Of a stretch of 64,000 nucleotides of DNA, positions 8,865-17,137 are shown piece after piece. This DNA is from Lentimicrobiaceae bacterium (GTDB lineage Bacteria > Bacteroidota > Bacteroidia > Bacteroidales > Lentimicrobiaceae): contig JACJXH010000002.1 in NCBI GenBank assembly GCA_020636745.1, forward strand, positions 620,001 to 684,000, given 5' to 3'. Below the pieces are notes generated by a model. That model searched no databases, was not told the DNA's origin, and saw nothing but the letters and a program-made list of their open reading frames with translations. Numbering within the stretch: position 1 is the first letter of the stretch; the number at the start of each line of letters is the position of its first letter. The position numbers and the translations under genes are program-made.

Positions 8865-9587
8865 TTATGATTTAAGGTAATATTGCATGGTACGAATATC
8901 GGTGTTTACTTCGTCGCTTGCTATCAGTCCATCAGATAATCTGACTATGCGATGGGCGTGTCTGGCAATATCTTCTTCGTGGGTTACCAAAATTATGGTG
9001 TTGCCCGCTTTATGAATTTCTTCAATAAGACCCATAATTTCGATTGAAGTTACAGAATCGAGATTTCCGGTGGGCTCATCAGCCAGAATGATGGATGGTT
9101 TATTAACCAGTGCCCTGGCTATGGCCACACGTTGTCTTTGCCCTCCTGATAGTTCATTGGGTTTATGTTTTATCCTGTCGGTGAGCTTAACATCTTCAAG
9201 TACTTCCATTGCCCGTTCAAGCCGTTGGGGTTTGGCGTGCCCGGCATAAATCATAGGCAATGCCACATTTTCAAGGGCTGTAAGCCTGGGTAAAAGGTTA
9301 AATGTTTGAAACACAAATCCAATTTCCTTATTTCTGATTTCGGCAAGTTCATCATCAACCAGTTTACTCACATCACTGCCGTTGAGCCAGTAGCTTCCTC
9401 CTGTGGGCGTATCAAGGCATCCCAGCAAATTCATCAGGGTTGATTTGCCTGAGCCTGAGGGTCCCATCAGTGCCACGTATTCATTCTTTTTGATACTTAG
9501 TGTGACACCCCTTAAAGCGCGCACAATTTCTGTCCCTACTTTAAAAAAGCGGGTTATTTCTTCAAGGTGGATGACTTCGTTATTCAT
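8865..9587 (-). CDS. ABC transporter ATP-binding protein, MacB/LolD type
   Basis: Cytoplasmic ATPase of 240 residues for a type VII (MacB/LolD/FtsE-like) ABC system. Walker A is GPSGSGKST (near 41-49). The signature is LSGGQRQRVAIARAL, Walker B is IILADEPTGNLD and the switch His lies in VTHEED. The FNLLPRLTALENVALPMIYAG segment is typical of the MacB/LolD branch. No permease is adjacent. The nearest FtsX-type permease is at 17138-19543, 7.5 kb away, so the partner is uncertain. Such ATPases power mechanotransmission across the inner membrane rather than classical transport. Confidence 0.93.
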   Translation of the reverse strand: MNNEVIHLEEITRFFKVGTEIVRALRGVTLSIKKNEYVALMGPSGSGKSTLMNLLGCLDTPTGGSYWLNGSDVSKLVDDELAEIRNKEIGFVFQTFNLLPRLTALENVALPMIYAGHAKPQRLERAMEVLEDVKLTDRIKHKPNELSGGQRQRVAIARALVNKPSIILADEPTGNLDSVTSIEIMGLIEEIHKAGNTIILVTHEEDIARHAHRIVRLSDGLIASDEVNTDIRTMQYYLKS

Positions 9588-9627
9588 ACCAGTTTTTTTT
9601 CTGAACGAACAAATTTAAAAATAATTG

Positions 9628-10431
9628 TCAGAACCGCAGGATAAAATGCTGGCGGCTTAATTCCTTTCTGAAAAAGACAAGCCCCATAAAAAACAGGTCA
9701 ATGGTGACAACTACTTTTTCGTGGTTTTTGATTTCATTCCAGGCCTGTTCCATTTCTGACGACCAGTGGATGTCGTGAAAAATATAAACAGAATGATTAC
9801 CTGCATGTTGCAATAATTGACTGAAATAATTTAAAGTTGCTTCTCTGGTATGATTCCCGTCAATAAAAGCATAGTCAATAGTGCTTGTTTGTGATAAAAG
9901 GCCCGGCAATACATTATCGAAATTACCAATAGTAAACCGGCTGTTGTTTATTCCAATATGGTTGAGATTATTTATGGCAAATTCGGCAGTGGAGGCACAT
10001 CCCTCCATCACCAAAAACAGGCTGTCGGGAGCTGCACTGGCTTGATACATTGTGCTGATACCAAGTGATGAGCCCATTTCAAGCATCACCGATGGTTTGT
10101 AATATTGTACTATGCGGTGAAGCAGGCGTCCGTACTTGACTGGAATTCCAGCACGTTTGGCTATATTTTTAACTGTTTTAAGGTGTGTCGAATAGCCCGA
10201 TTTATTCTTACCCGCACCAAAGTCAATGGTTTCGATCAGATTGGGGTTTCTGAGAAGAAGATCGCGCTGTTTTTCAATATTCTTGTATTCAGGATAATAG
10301 GTTCTATCATTCAATACATTACAATTGAAATCATAAACAAAGGGAGAGTGTATGCCATGCCTGTTTTTGGCATGAATGAGATACACCAGGTATTTAAAGA
10401 CAATGCGGAGGCTTTTGGAAATTGTTTTCAC
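9628..10431 (-). CDS. Class I SAM-dependent methyltransferase
   Basis: A 267-residue protein with a class I methyltransferase core. The SAM-binding loop reads MLEMGSSLGISTMYQASA, an acidic strand end is DYAFIDGNHTREATLNYF, and a later strand is VYIFHDIHWSSEMEQAW. This pattern resembles O-methyltransferase/Methyltransf_24-like proteins. The N-terminal ~90 residues (VFKYLVYLIHAKNRHGIHSP and following) appear as a conserved Bacteroidota extension, possibly for membrane or partner contact. The substrate is unknown. It lies between the ABC ATPase and the YifB gene on the same strand, 15 bases downstream of the latter, and is probably co-transcribed with it. Confidence 0.8.
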   Translation of the reverse strand: MKTISKSLRIVFKYLVYLIHAKNRHGIHSPFVYDFNCNVLNDRTYYPEYKNIEKQRDLLLRNPNLIETIDFGAGKNKSGYSTHLKTVKNIAKRAGIPVKYGRLLHRIVQYYKPSVMLEMGSSLGISTMYQASAAPDSLFLVMEGCASTAEFAINNLNHIGINNSRFTIGNFDNVLPGLLSQTSTIDYAFIDGNHTREATLNYFSQLLQHAGNHSVYIFHDIHWSSEMEQAWNEIKNHEKVVVTIDLFFMGLVFFRKELSRQHFILRF

Positions 10432-10446
10432 AGTATTTGAATAAGG

Positions 10447-11985
10447 TTATCCACCCCAGGTTTCGCGGTCGAGGCTGCGATAATGGATGGCTTCAGCCAG
10501 ATGGTCCGGTCTGATTTCTTGACTTGAATCGAGATCAGCAATGGTTCTTGCCACTTTTAGAATGCGGTCGTAGGCCCGTGCTGAAAGATTGAGCTTTTCC
10601 ATTGCATTTTTCAGCAGTGTGTGTCCTGCTTCATCTATTTTGCAGATGGATTGAAGCATTTTGCTGGTAATCTGGGCATTGGAATGTATGCCTTTATTGT
10701 TTTTATAACGTTCTTCCTGAATAAGTCGGGCTTTTACAACCCGTTCCCTGATGGGAGCGCTTTTTTCCGAAATTCTAACATCGGCAAGTTCGCGAAAGGG
10801 TACAGGTACTACTTCAACATGAATATCAATACGATCGAGCAGTGGACCTGATATTTTGTTGAGGTATTTTTGAACTACCCCCGGAGCACAAACACATTGT
10901 TTGTCGGGATGATTGTAGAACCCGCAGGGACATGGGTTCATGGCTGCCACCAGCATAAAACTGGCCGGGTACTCAACTGTTAATCTGGCACGCGAAACTG
11001 TAATCAGGCGATCTTCAAGTGGTTGGCGCAACACTTCCAGCACGGTGCGTTTAAATTCGGGTAACTCGTCGAGGAACAAAACGCCATTGTGTGCAAGCGA
11101 GATTTCGCCCGGCTGAGGGTTTGAGCCTCCTCCTACCAATGCGACATCGGAAATGGTATGGTGGGGACTTCTGAAGGGCCTGACTGAAATTAGCGAGGTG
11201 TGGCGATTCATTTTACCGGCTACCGAGTGAATTTTGGTGGTTTCAAGGGCTTCGTGAAGGTTAAGTGGCGGTAAAATAGATGGCAATCGCTTGGCGAGCA
11301 TAGTTTTTCCAGAACCCGGAGGGCCAATCAGAATGGCATTATGTCCGCCGGCTGCTGCAATTTCAAGGGCGCGCTTGATATTTTCCTGGCCTTTCACATC
11401 TGAAAAATCAAACTCATATTCATTCAGCTGTGCATAAAACTCTTCGCGCGTATTTACAATCTCCCTGTCCAGCTCTGATTCGCCTTTGAAAAAGTGAATA
11501 ACATCAATGATGTTTTCAACGCCATAAACTTCAAGATCGTTAACTATGGCTGCCTCGCGGGCGTTTTGTTTGGGCAAAATAAACCCCTTGAACCCCTGTT
11601 TGCGTGCTTCAATGGCAATGGGTAATGCCCCTTTAATAGGTTGCAATCCGCCATCAAGCGAAAGCTCACCCATAATGATGTAATCGCCTATGCAATCAGC
11701 AGGAATTTGCTCTGAAGCAGCAAGAATGCCCAGGGCGATTGTAAGATCATAGGATGATCCTTCTTTGCGGATATCAGCGGGAGCCATATTGATGACAATT
11801 TTTTTTCCGGGAATCCGGTATCCGATATTTCTTAGCGCAGCTTCTATCCGCTGATGACTTTCTTTAACGGCACTGTCGGGCAATCCAACCATAAAAAATT
11901 GAATGCCATTTTCCATATTTACTTCTACAGTTATCGTTATAGCATTAATGCCCATGATGGCGCTACCGTATGTCTTTACTAGCAT
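10447..11985 (-). CDS. YifB/ComM family Mg-chelatase-like AAA+ ATPase
   Basis: A 512-residue ATPase of the YifB/ComM family. Proteobacterial ComM is a hexameric branch-migration helicase that helps integrate incoming DNA; the Bacteroidota role is less studied. The N-terminal Lon-like fold shows FMVGLPDSAVKESHQRIEAA and INMAPADIRKEGSSYDL. The AAA+ core has Walker A ILIGPPGSGKTMLAKRLPSI and Walker B LFLDELPEFKRTVLEVLRQP. A cysteine cluster AAMNPCPCGFYNHPDKQCVC follows. The C-terminal Mg-chelatase lid contains LSARAYDRILKVARTIADL. The divergent upstream region carries an unexplained plus-strand terminator-like hairpin. Confidence 0.93.
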   Translation of the reverse strand: MLVKTYGSAIMGINAITITVEVNMENGIQFFMVGLPDSAVKESHQRIEAALRNIGYRIPGKKIVINMAPADIRKEGSSYDLTIALGILAASEQIPADCIGDYIIMGELSLDGGLQPIKGALPIAIEARKQGFKGFILPKQNAREAAIVNDLEVYGVENIIDVIHFFKGESELDREIVNTREEFYAQLNEYEFDFSDVKGQENIKRALEIAAAGGHNAILIGPPGSGKTMLAKRLPSILPPLNLHEALETTKIHSVAGKMNRHTSLISVRPFRSPHHTISDVALVGGGSNPQPGEISLAHNGVLFLDELPEFKRTVLEVLRQPLEDRLITVSRARLTVEYPASFMLVAAMNPCPCGFYNHPDKQCVCAPGVVQKYLNKISGPLLDRIDIHVEVVPVPFRELADVRISEKSAPIRERVVKARLIQEERYKNNKGIHSNAQITSKMLQSICKIDEAGHTLLKNAMEKLNLSARAYDRILKVARTIADLDSSQEIRPDHLAEAIHYRSLDRETWGG

Positions 11986-12436
11986 AGTGTGATATATATG
12001 CAGCTAATTTACTCTATTTTCTTTTTAATCGGGCAAACTAACCGGCCTGTTTTACCGGTTTTTTTTGATATGCATTTATGTGAATTTCTGTTTGATGTTG
12101 TATTGGCTGGTCATTTGCCGGGTCCGATCATAGTGTTTTATTAGGTGTTTTTTGTCTGATTTTAATGGATTTTCCTGGAAGGCCATATTTATAAAGGATT
12201 TTAAACGTTGGCAGAACAAACGGGATGCAAGGACTTAATGACTTTGTTTTTTAACATCTGTGCATTCATATTCAATAACCGGCTGCGAAAGTTATAAACA
12301 GAGGGTAAGTAACGGCTTGTTTTATTCTATTATTCTCTGCAAAGTAAATACTTTTGGTGCCTGAACACAGAATAAGCAAATTGTGTTGAACATTTTCATC
12401 TGCTACAGGTTTTTACTGAAACTAACGAAGATAATT
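11986..12436. other. Divergent intergenic region between YifB and DUF1289 genes
   Basis: About 450 bases without a convincing gene. It must hold the promoters for the YifB gene (minus) and the DUF1289 gene (plus). The only strong structure is the hairpin at 12040-12066. The rest is AT-rich and I see no repeat, tRNA or ORF in it. Confidence 0.6.
12040..12066 (+). terminator. Terminator-like hairpin with no upstream plus-strand gene
   Basis: AACCGG (12040-12045), a 9-base loop, CCGGTT (12055-12060), then six further T residues. This is an intrinsic-terminator shape on the plus strand. No plus-strand gene precedes it; the yifB gene starts divergently at 11985. It could end an antisense or small RNA, or be coincidental. 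Confidence 0.4.
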
Positions 12437-12634
12437 GTGGAGAACGATAAACCCAACCCCGAAGACAAATCACCCTGTAAAAAAGTATGCCGCCTTGATG
12501 AAGATGGCATGTGTGTTGGCTGTTACCGAATGTTGGACGAAATTGCCAACTGGTCAATCATGTCAAGTCAGGAACGCATGGATGTGATACGTAAATCGCA
12601 CCTGAGAATGCAACTCAGAGGCATGAAACTCTGA
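12437..12634 (+). CDS. DUF1289 domain small cysteine-rich protein
   Basis: A 65-residue protein dominated by a DUF1289 domain. It shows SPCKKVCRLDEDGMCVGC, then YRMLDEIANWSIMSSQERMD, giving the four-cysteine pattern CxxxC...CxxC that suggests metal binding. Function is unknown; homologues often lie near metabolic or redox genes. I chose the GTG at 12437 (VENDKPNPEDKSPC). The longer frame from GTG 12383 adds a hydrophobic leader (MLNIFICYRFLLKL) that looks like translated non-coding DNA, but it cannot be excluded. The stop codon abuts the gldB stop codon exactly (convergent, zero gap). Confidence 0.75.
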   Translation: MENDKPNPEDKSPCKKVCRLDEDGMCVGCYRMLDEIANWSIMSSQERMDVIRKSHLRMQLRGMKL

Positions 12635-13642
12635 TTATTTTCTGCGTGGTTTATATCCCGATTTGGCTAATATTTCCTGTGAATTTGTGTTTTTTAGCAA
12701 AGTGGTAAGCGAGGTGCCGGTTTTATCGGCATACCGGCTTACTATCTGCCAGCCCAGCCATGTTCCTGTGCGAGCCGGCGATTCTTGAGAGAAAGCTGAG
12801 GTAAATGGCCCGTCGGTCATAAACATACTCATTGATTCCGCATTGGTTGAGTAAAGCAACTCATTTTCAATTAAAAAGCTCCATAAGTTACTTTCGTTTT
12901 CTTCGCACCATTTTAACTGAGCGGGTGTAAATCCGATTTTAAATTCTTTGGCCTCTTCGGGCAAAAGTACATCACAGAAATACAGTATTTTGCCTTCTTC
13001 AATCATCGCGTCGAGCAATGTCTGGCTTTTTGATTTCTCCATTAATGGATAACAAAGCTCTTTTACGCAATCGGGTAAAATGTGATCGCGGGTCAGTCGT
13101 TGCGAAACATACACAGGAATGCCCATCGTTTGGTAATCTTTATAGCCACTGCCCAGGTAAATATCCAAAGATATTATCATTGCTGAGTCGGCATATTTGA
13201 TTGGATATTGAAAGTCGAACCCACTCACGTATGTATAAACTTTTGGTATAACTGCATTGGGAATTTCCTTGCTGTAAATTTTAAAAGCTTTGGATAATCC
13301 TTCACTCAGCCAGTCCAGGTCAGGGTATTGTTTCATGCAATCCTGATAGGTACGGCTGTTTTGCGGATCGTTTACAAAAGCCCTCAACTGCTCAATGGCT
13401 TCAGGCGATTGGTAATTATTGCCAAGGAAGACCCGAAATTCAGGAGCTATTTTATTCAGATCTGCTGCAAAGTTTTTTTGATCTAACGAAAATAAAGCAA
13501 CTTCATAACGATGAATAGATGGCGCCGTAAGCTCTGATGGTGAAGCTGTATCAATTGAACTGCCGGGCTTTTTATTCCCTGTTTGCCGGCAAGAGGCCAA
13601 TATTAGAAGAGAAAATACAAACAGCAGACGGAGTTTTTGCAT
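12635..13642 (-). CDS. gldB: Gliding motility lipoprotein GldB-like
   Basis: A 335-residue lipoprotein. The signal peptide ends in the lipobox LILASC (Cys18). The body carries features I associate with GldB: HRYEVALFSLD near the N-terminus, SLDIYLGSGYKDY, PVYVSQRLTRDHILPDCVKE, GKILYFCDVLLPEEA, TGTWLGWQIVSRYADK and the terminal ILAKSGYKPRRK. GldB is required for gliding and type IX secretion in Flavobacterium. Homologues also occur in non-gliding Bacteroidota, so this gene alone does not prove motility. It fits the type IX sorting domain on the M28 peptidase in this window. It is convergent with the DUF1289 gene. Confidence 0.88.
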   Translation of the reverse strand: MQKLRLLFVFSLLILASCRQTGNKKPGSSIDTASPSELTAPSIHRYEVALFSLDQKNFAADLNKIAPEFRVFLGNNYQSPEAIEQLRAFVNDPQNSRTYQDCMKQYPDLDWLSEGLSKAFKIYSKEIPNAVIPKVYTYVSGFDFQYPIKYADSAMIISLDIYLGSGYKDYQTMGIPVYVSQRLTRDHILPDCVKELCYPLMEKSKSQTLLDAMIEEGKILYFCDVLLPEEAKEFKIGFTPAQLKWCEENESNLWSFLIENELLYSTNAESMSMFMTDGPFTSAFSQESPARTGTWLGWQIVSRYADKTGTSLTTLLKNTNSQEILAKSGYKPRRK

Positions 13643-13786
13643 AGTGGTAAAAGGCTTGGTTTTTATTTTAATCAGATAGTTGGTTGTTTAAGGTGACCTG
13701 ATGTTACAGCGTAATTATCCGGCAATGTTTTGAAGTTTATTGACATGGGAGTTTGGAATATTCCTCCAAATCTTTTGCAAAAAAAC

Positions 13787-13816
13787 AAAAAACCCCCGAC
13801 AATTACTGGCCAGGGG
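13787..13816 (-). terminator. Rho-independent terminator after PorT-like gene 1
   Basis: On the minus strand CCCCTGGC pairs with GTCGGGGG-type bases (two wobbles) around an 8-base loop and is followed by six T residues, just after the stop codon at 13838. Confidence 0.65.
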
Positions 13817-13837
13817 TGAATAACGTAAAATGGCAGT

Positions 13838-14431
13838 CTAAAGTATTTTCCAGCCCAGACTAACTGTAAACATATTGTTTTTCAGGTCGAATCCGTCAAG
13901 TTTTGAGAAATCATTCAGCCCTATTTCATACCTTACATCAAGCGTGAGAAAGAGCAAATCTGCACCTGCGCCAAACTGAAGTCCGAAATTGGCATTTCGG
14001 ATATCATCGCTGGTAAGCGTATTTTCCCAGTTATTGGCAGTAATGGTTTTATTGATTACCATAGATGCAACAGGCCCGGCCATCACCCTTACATTGGCTG
14101 CTTTCAGGTCAATAACCTTAGCTCCCAGCAACAGAGGGATATCAATGGTGTTAATTTTAATGGAATTTGTACTTGCCGAATTTTCATCATAAGTCAGCAT
14201 CCCTTTTCTGCTCATAATGTTTAATTCAGGCTGCAGGTATACTTTTTTACCAAGTCGGGCAAATACACCAAAATGAAAAGTGCTTTTCATTTCTTCATTT
14301 ATCTGCTCTTTATCTGTTGTGAATTTCGAAAAAGAAGCGCCGATTTTAGGACCTACTGAGAATCCGGGGATTTGTGAAAAAGCTACACTGCTGATGATTA
14401 AGGCAGCAGTGATTAAAATGAGTTTTTTCAT
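13838..14431 (-). CDS. Outer-membrane beta-barrel protein, PorT family-like
   Basis: Small outer-membrane barrel of about 197 residues. The likely start is the internal Met (14431), giving MKKLILITAALIISSVAFS, a clean signal peptide. The longer frame to 14533 adds an implausible hydrophilic leader. The mature part opens with IPGFSVGPKIGASFSKF and alternates in beta fashion (FHFGVFARLGKKVYLQPELN, SIKINTIDIPLLLGAK, VRVMAGPVASMVINK, GLQFGAGADLLFLTLDVRYE). It ends with TVSLGWKIL, where the strand closes two residues before the terminus. This is the porin-family beta-barrel pattern common in Bacteroidota; a specific cargo or role is not readable. A divergent similar gene follows at 14698. Confidence 0.8.
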   Translation of the reverse strand: MKKLILITAALIISSVAFSQIPGFSVGPKIGASFSKFTTDKEQINEEMKSTFHFGVFARLGKKVYLQPELNIMSRKGMLTYDENSASTNSIKINTIDIPLLLGAKVIDLKAANVRVMAGPVASMVINKTITANNWENTLTSDDIRNANFGLQFGAGADLLFLTLDVRYEIGLNDFSKLDGFDLKNNMFTVSLGWKIL

Positions 14432-14697
14432 AAGGTTTCTGTTTTGTGTAAGCAAATATAGTAAAGAATTGTATTCTTTTTTACATTCATCAGATGGCAA
14501 CTGAATGGGTTCATGTTTTTTGTAATTTCGCATTGAATTCAGGGTTTCCGGTTGGCGCTGTCATCTGCATTAACTTACTGGTTTAGATTGGCTTTTCAAC
14601 GAAAATCATAACTGATGATAGTGCTTCAGATGTGAATATTTTTAAATTCCTTGAAAGCCTCTGTCTGTTAATTATTGATTTTACAAATTCAAATAAA

Positions 14698-15393
14698 ATG
14701 AAGCATATAAACTCATTGAGTGTAGTATTTATTGTAGTACTGATGCTATTTTCTCTGCAATCTGCTGCACAATATAAAAGTGTTTCGTTAGGGATTAAGG
14801 TGGCGCCGTCGCTGGGCTGGCTGAAAACCGATCAGGATGGTTACCGTTCTGACGGAGTAGTTCCGGGTATTGCATGGGGTTTGGTGGCAGAATTTTACTT
14901 TGCCGAAAACTATGCCTTTGGAACAGGCTTTAATTTTAATTTTCAAAATGGAAAACTTAGTTATCCTGATGAACAAGGTTTGTCAGGTGCCGGGGTTTTA
15001 TCACGAAAGTACCGGTTTAAATACCTTGAGATACCGGCTGTTATTAAAATGCGCACCAACGAGATAAAAGGATTCCGGTTTTTCGGGCAGGTTGGTATGG
15101 GCTTTGGGGTGCGGCTTAATTCAAAGGCTAAAGATGTATTTGAAGTGAATGGCAGCCCTGATCAAACGGTTGATTTCAGATTGATTGATTCGCAAACCAA
15201 CCTTTTTAAAGCTTCTATGATTGTTGGTGCCGGTGTTGAGTATCCGTTTGACAACAGTTCAGCCATCGTGGCCGGAATTAATTTCAACAATGGTTTTAGT
15301 GATGTACTCAAAGGAAAAAATGCCGTTTTCCCTGAACGCGAACATCATGGAGTGCCCAATTTTGTCGAAATCAGTTTGGCTGTTATGTTCTAA
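14698..15393 (+). CDS. Outer-membrane beta-barrel protein, PorT family-like
   Basis: A second small barrel of 231 residues, divergent from the first. I start it at ATG 14698, where MKHINSLSVVFIVVLMLFS is followed by LQSAAQ (signal peptide). The frame from GTG 14632 adds an unlikely leader. The family pattern is YKSVSLGIKVAPSLGWLK, WGLVAEFYFAENYAFGTGFN, KYRFKYLEIPAVIKMRTNE, GFRFFGQVGMGFGVRLN, ASMIVGAGVEYPFD and a terminal FVEISLAVMF. The two barrels share the family architecture but are not close copies. nadE follows 42 bases downstream on the same strand; no functional link is evident. Confidence 0.8.
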   Translation: MKHINSLSVVFIVVLMLFSLQSAAQYKSVSLGIKVAPSLGWLKTDQDGYRSDGVVPGIAWGLVAEFYFAENYAFGTGFNFNFQNGKLSYPDEQGLSGAGVLSRKYRFKYLEIPAVIKMRTNEIKGFRFFGQVGMGFGVRLNSKAKDVFEVNGSPDQTVDFRLIDSQTNLFKASMIVGAGVEYPFDNSSAIVAGINFNNGFSDVLKGKNAVFPEREHHGVPNFVEISLAVMF

Positions 15394-15435
15394 TTCGTGA
15401 ATCTAAATTACTTTTTTTGAAATTATTCATCCCAC

Positions 15436-17085
15436 ATGAAAATAGCCCTCGCACAGCTTAATTACCTTATTGGCGATTTTAAAGGCAATGCTTCTAAAAT
15501 TGCAGATTCAATCAAAAAAGCAAAGGATGATGGTGCTGAACTTGTCGTTTTTGCCGAATTGGCCCTGACTGGTTACCCTCCGCGCGATTTTCTTGAATTT
15601 GATGACTTTATTCAGCAGTCGGAATTATTTATGAAGGAAATTGCGGCTGAATGCGTTGGAATTGCCGCTATCGTTGGTGCTCCGTCGCGCAATTTAACCG
15701 GCAGAGGCAAGCCGTTGTTCAATTCAGCGTGGATTCTTTATGATGGCGAAGTAAAGCATATGGTTCACAAAAGTCTTTTGCCCAATTATGATGTTTTTGA
15801 TGAATACAGGTATTTTGAGTCAGGCAATGAATATGAGGTTATTCATTTAAACGGGAAAAAACTGGCAATTACCATTTGTGAGGATATCTGGAATGTGGGT
15901 GATATTCCGTTGTACAGGCAATTTCCACTTGATCAGCTGGCTGTGCAGTGTCCTGATTTTATTATCAATATTGCCGCATCGCCTTTTCATTACCATCAGG
16001 CGCTGATGCGCGGCGAAGTGCTTCGCGAAAATGCTGCAAAATACAAATTGCCCATTGTTTATGTAAATCATGTAGGTGCACAAACTGAACTGATTTTTGA
16101 TGGAGGCTCTGTGGTATGTGATGCTGGTGGAAATATCCGCACATCGTTGCCACTTTTCAGTGAAGCTATTGCGCTGGTGGAGTTGAACGAAACCTTTTAC
16201 AATACGCAACCTGCACCTCAGGCAGTGATTCCTGAGACAATTTCAGATATTGGGCTGGTGCACGATGCCCTGGTAACAGGTATTCGTGATTACTTTGGCA
16301 AAATGGGATTTACAAAAGCGATTCTTGGGTTATCAGGTGGTATTGATTCAGCTGTAACAATGGCTTTGGCTGCTGAGGCTCTTGGTGCCGCCCAGGTAAG
16401 GGGAATTTTGCTGCCTTCTGAATTTTCTTCCGATCATTCCATTCAGGATGCCCGGCAACTTGCGTTGAACCTAGGATGCCCGGCAGATCTGATATCTATT
16501 GAAGAAGCTTATAAGGCATTTCAAAACAGTCTTCAGCCATTCTTTGCCGGATTGCCTTTTAGTCTTGCTGAAGAAAATCTACAAGCACGAACCAGGGCCG
16601 TTTTACTCATGGCCATGTCAAATAAATTCGGTTATATTCTGTTGAATACCAGTAATAAGAGCGAGGCAGCGGTGGGCTACGGTACGCTTTATGGCGATAT
16701 GTGCGGCGGACTTTCTGTTTTGGGGGATGTTTATAAGACAGATGTTTACAGGCTGGCCCGATACATCAACAGAGACAAGGAAATCATTCCGGAAAGTTCA
16801 ATCAGCAAGCCTCCTTCAGCAGAATTAAGGCCTGATCAAAAAGACAGTGACTCCCTGCCTGAATATGAGTTGCTTGATCGTTTATTGTATCAGTATATTG
16901 AAAAACGCAAAGGCCCTCGCGAACTGGAAGCCATGGGATTTGAAAAAAATCTGGTAAGCCGGGTGCTTCGCATGATCAATATGAATGAATGGAAACGCTA
17001 TCAGACACCGCCCATCCTTCGCATTTCGCCCAAAGCTTTTGGAATGGGCCGCCGAATGCCAATAGTTGGAAAGTACCTCAGTTGA
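15436..17085 (+). CDS. nadE: Glutamine-dependent NAD+ synthetase
   Basis: Last step of NAD synthesis: nicotinate adenine dinucleotide is amidated using ammonia from glutamine. It has 549 residues in two domains. The N-terminal nitrilase-fold glutaminase keeps its triad: Glu41 (FAELALTGYPP), Lys112 (HKSLLPNYDVFDEYRYF) and Cys148 (ICEDIWN). The C-terminal synthetase domain has the ATP-pyrophosphatase loop LGLSGGIDSAV (Ser300-Ser305). It continues with LLPSEFSSDHS, NTSNKSEAAVGYGTLYGDM and SISKPPSAELRPDQKD. The domain pairing means that glutamine, not free ammonia, is the expected nitrogen donor. A terminator-like hairpin follows. Confidence 0.97.
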   Translation: MKIALAQLNYLIGDFKGNASKIADSIKKAKDDGAELVVFAELALTGYPPRDFLEFDDFIQQSELFMKEIAAECVGIAAIVGAPSRNLTGRGKPLFNSAWILYDGEVKHMVHKSLLPNYDVFDEYRYFESGNEYEVIHLNGKKLAITICEDIWNVGDIPLYRQFPLDQLAVQCPDFIINIAASPFHYHQALMRGEVLRENAAKYKLPIVYVNHVGAQTELIFDGGSVVCDAGGNIRTSLPLFSEAIALVELNETFYNTQPAPQAVIPETISDIGLVHDALVTGIRDYFGKMGFTKAILGLSGGIDSAVTMALAAEALGAAQVRGILLPSEFSSDHSIQDARQLALNLGCPADLISIEEAYKAFQNSLQPFFAGLPFSLAEENLQARTRAVLLMAMSNKFGYILLNTSNKSEAAVGYGTLYGDMCGGLSVLGDVYKTDVYRLARYINRDKEIIPESSISKPPSAELRPDQKDSDSLPEYELLDRLLYQYIEKRKGPRELEAMGFEKNLVSRVLRMINMNEWKRYQTPPILRISPKAFGMGRRMPIVGKYLS

Positions 17086-17103
17086 TGCCACAATTGATGT
17101 TGC

Positions 17104-17131
17104 CTGTAATTGCAGCTGCAGGTGTTTTTTT
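17104..17131 (+). terminator. Probable terminator after nadE
   Basis: CCTGTA (17104-17109) pairs with TGCAGG (one wobble) around an 8-base loop, then TG and seven T residues follow. It lies between the convergent nadE and permease genes. Confidence 0.5.
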
Positions 17132-17137
17132 GCCTGA

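Noticed and set aside
12383..12436. Hydrophobic leader on the DUF1289 protein as a membrane anchor
   Set aside because: The domain family is soluble and short. The leader needs a GTG-TTG start and reads like non-coding DNA. I kept the GTG at 12437, with some doubt.
14431..14533. N-terminal extension of the PorT-like protein
   Set aside because: The extra residues are hydrophilic and precede a perfect signal peptide, so the internal Met is the better start.
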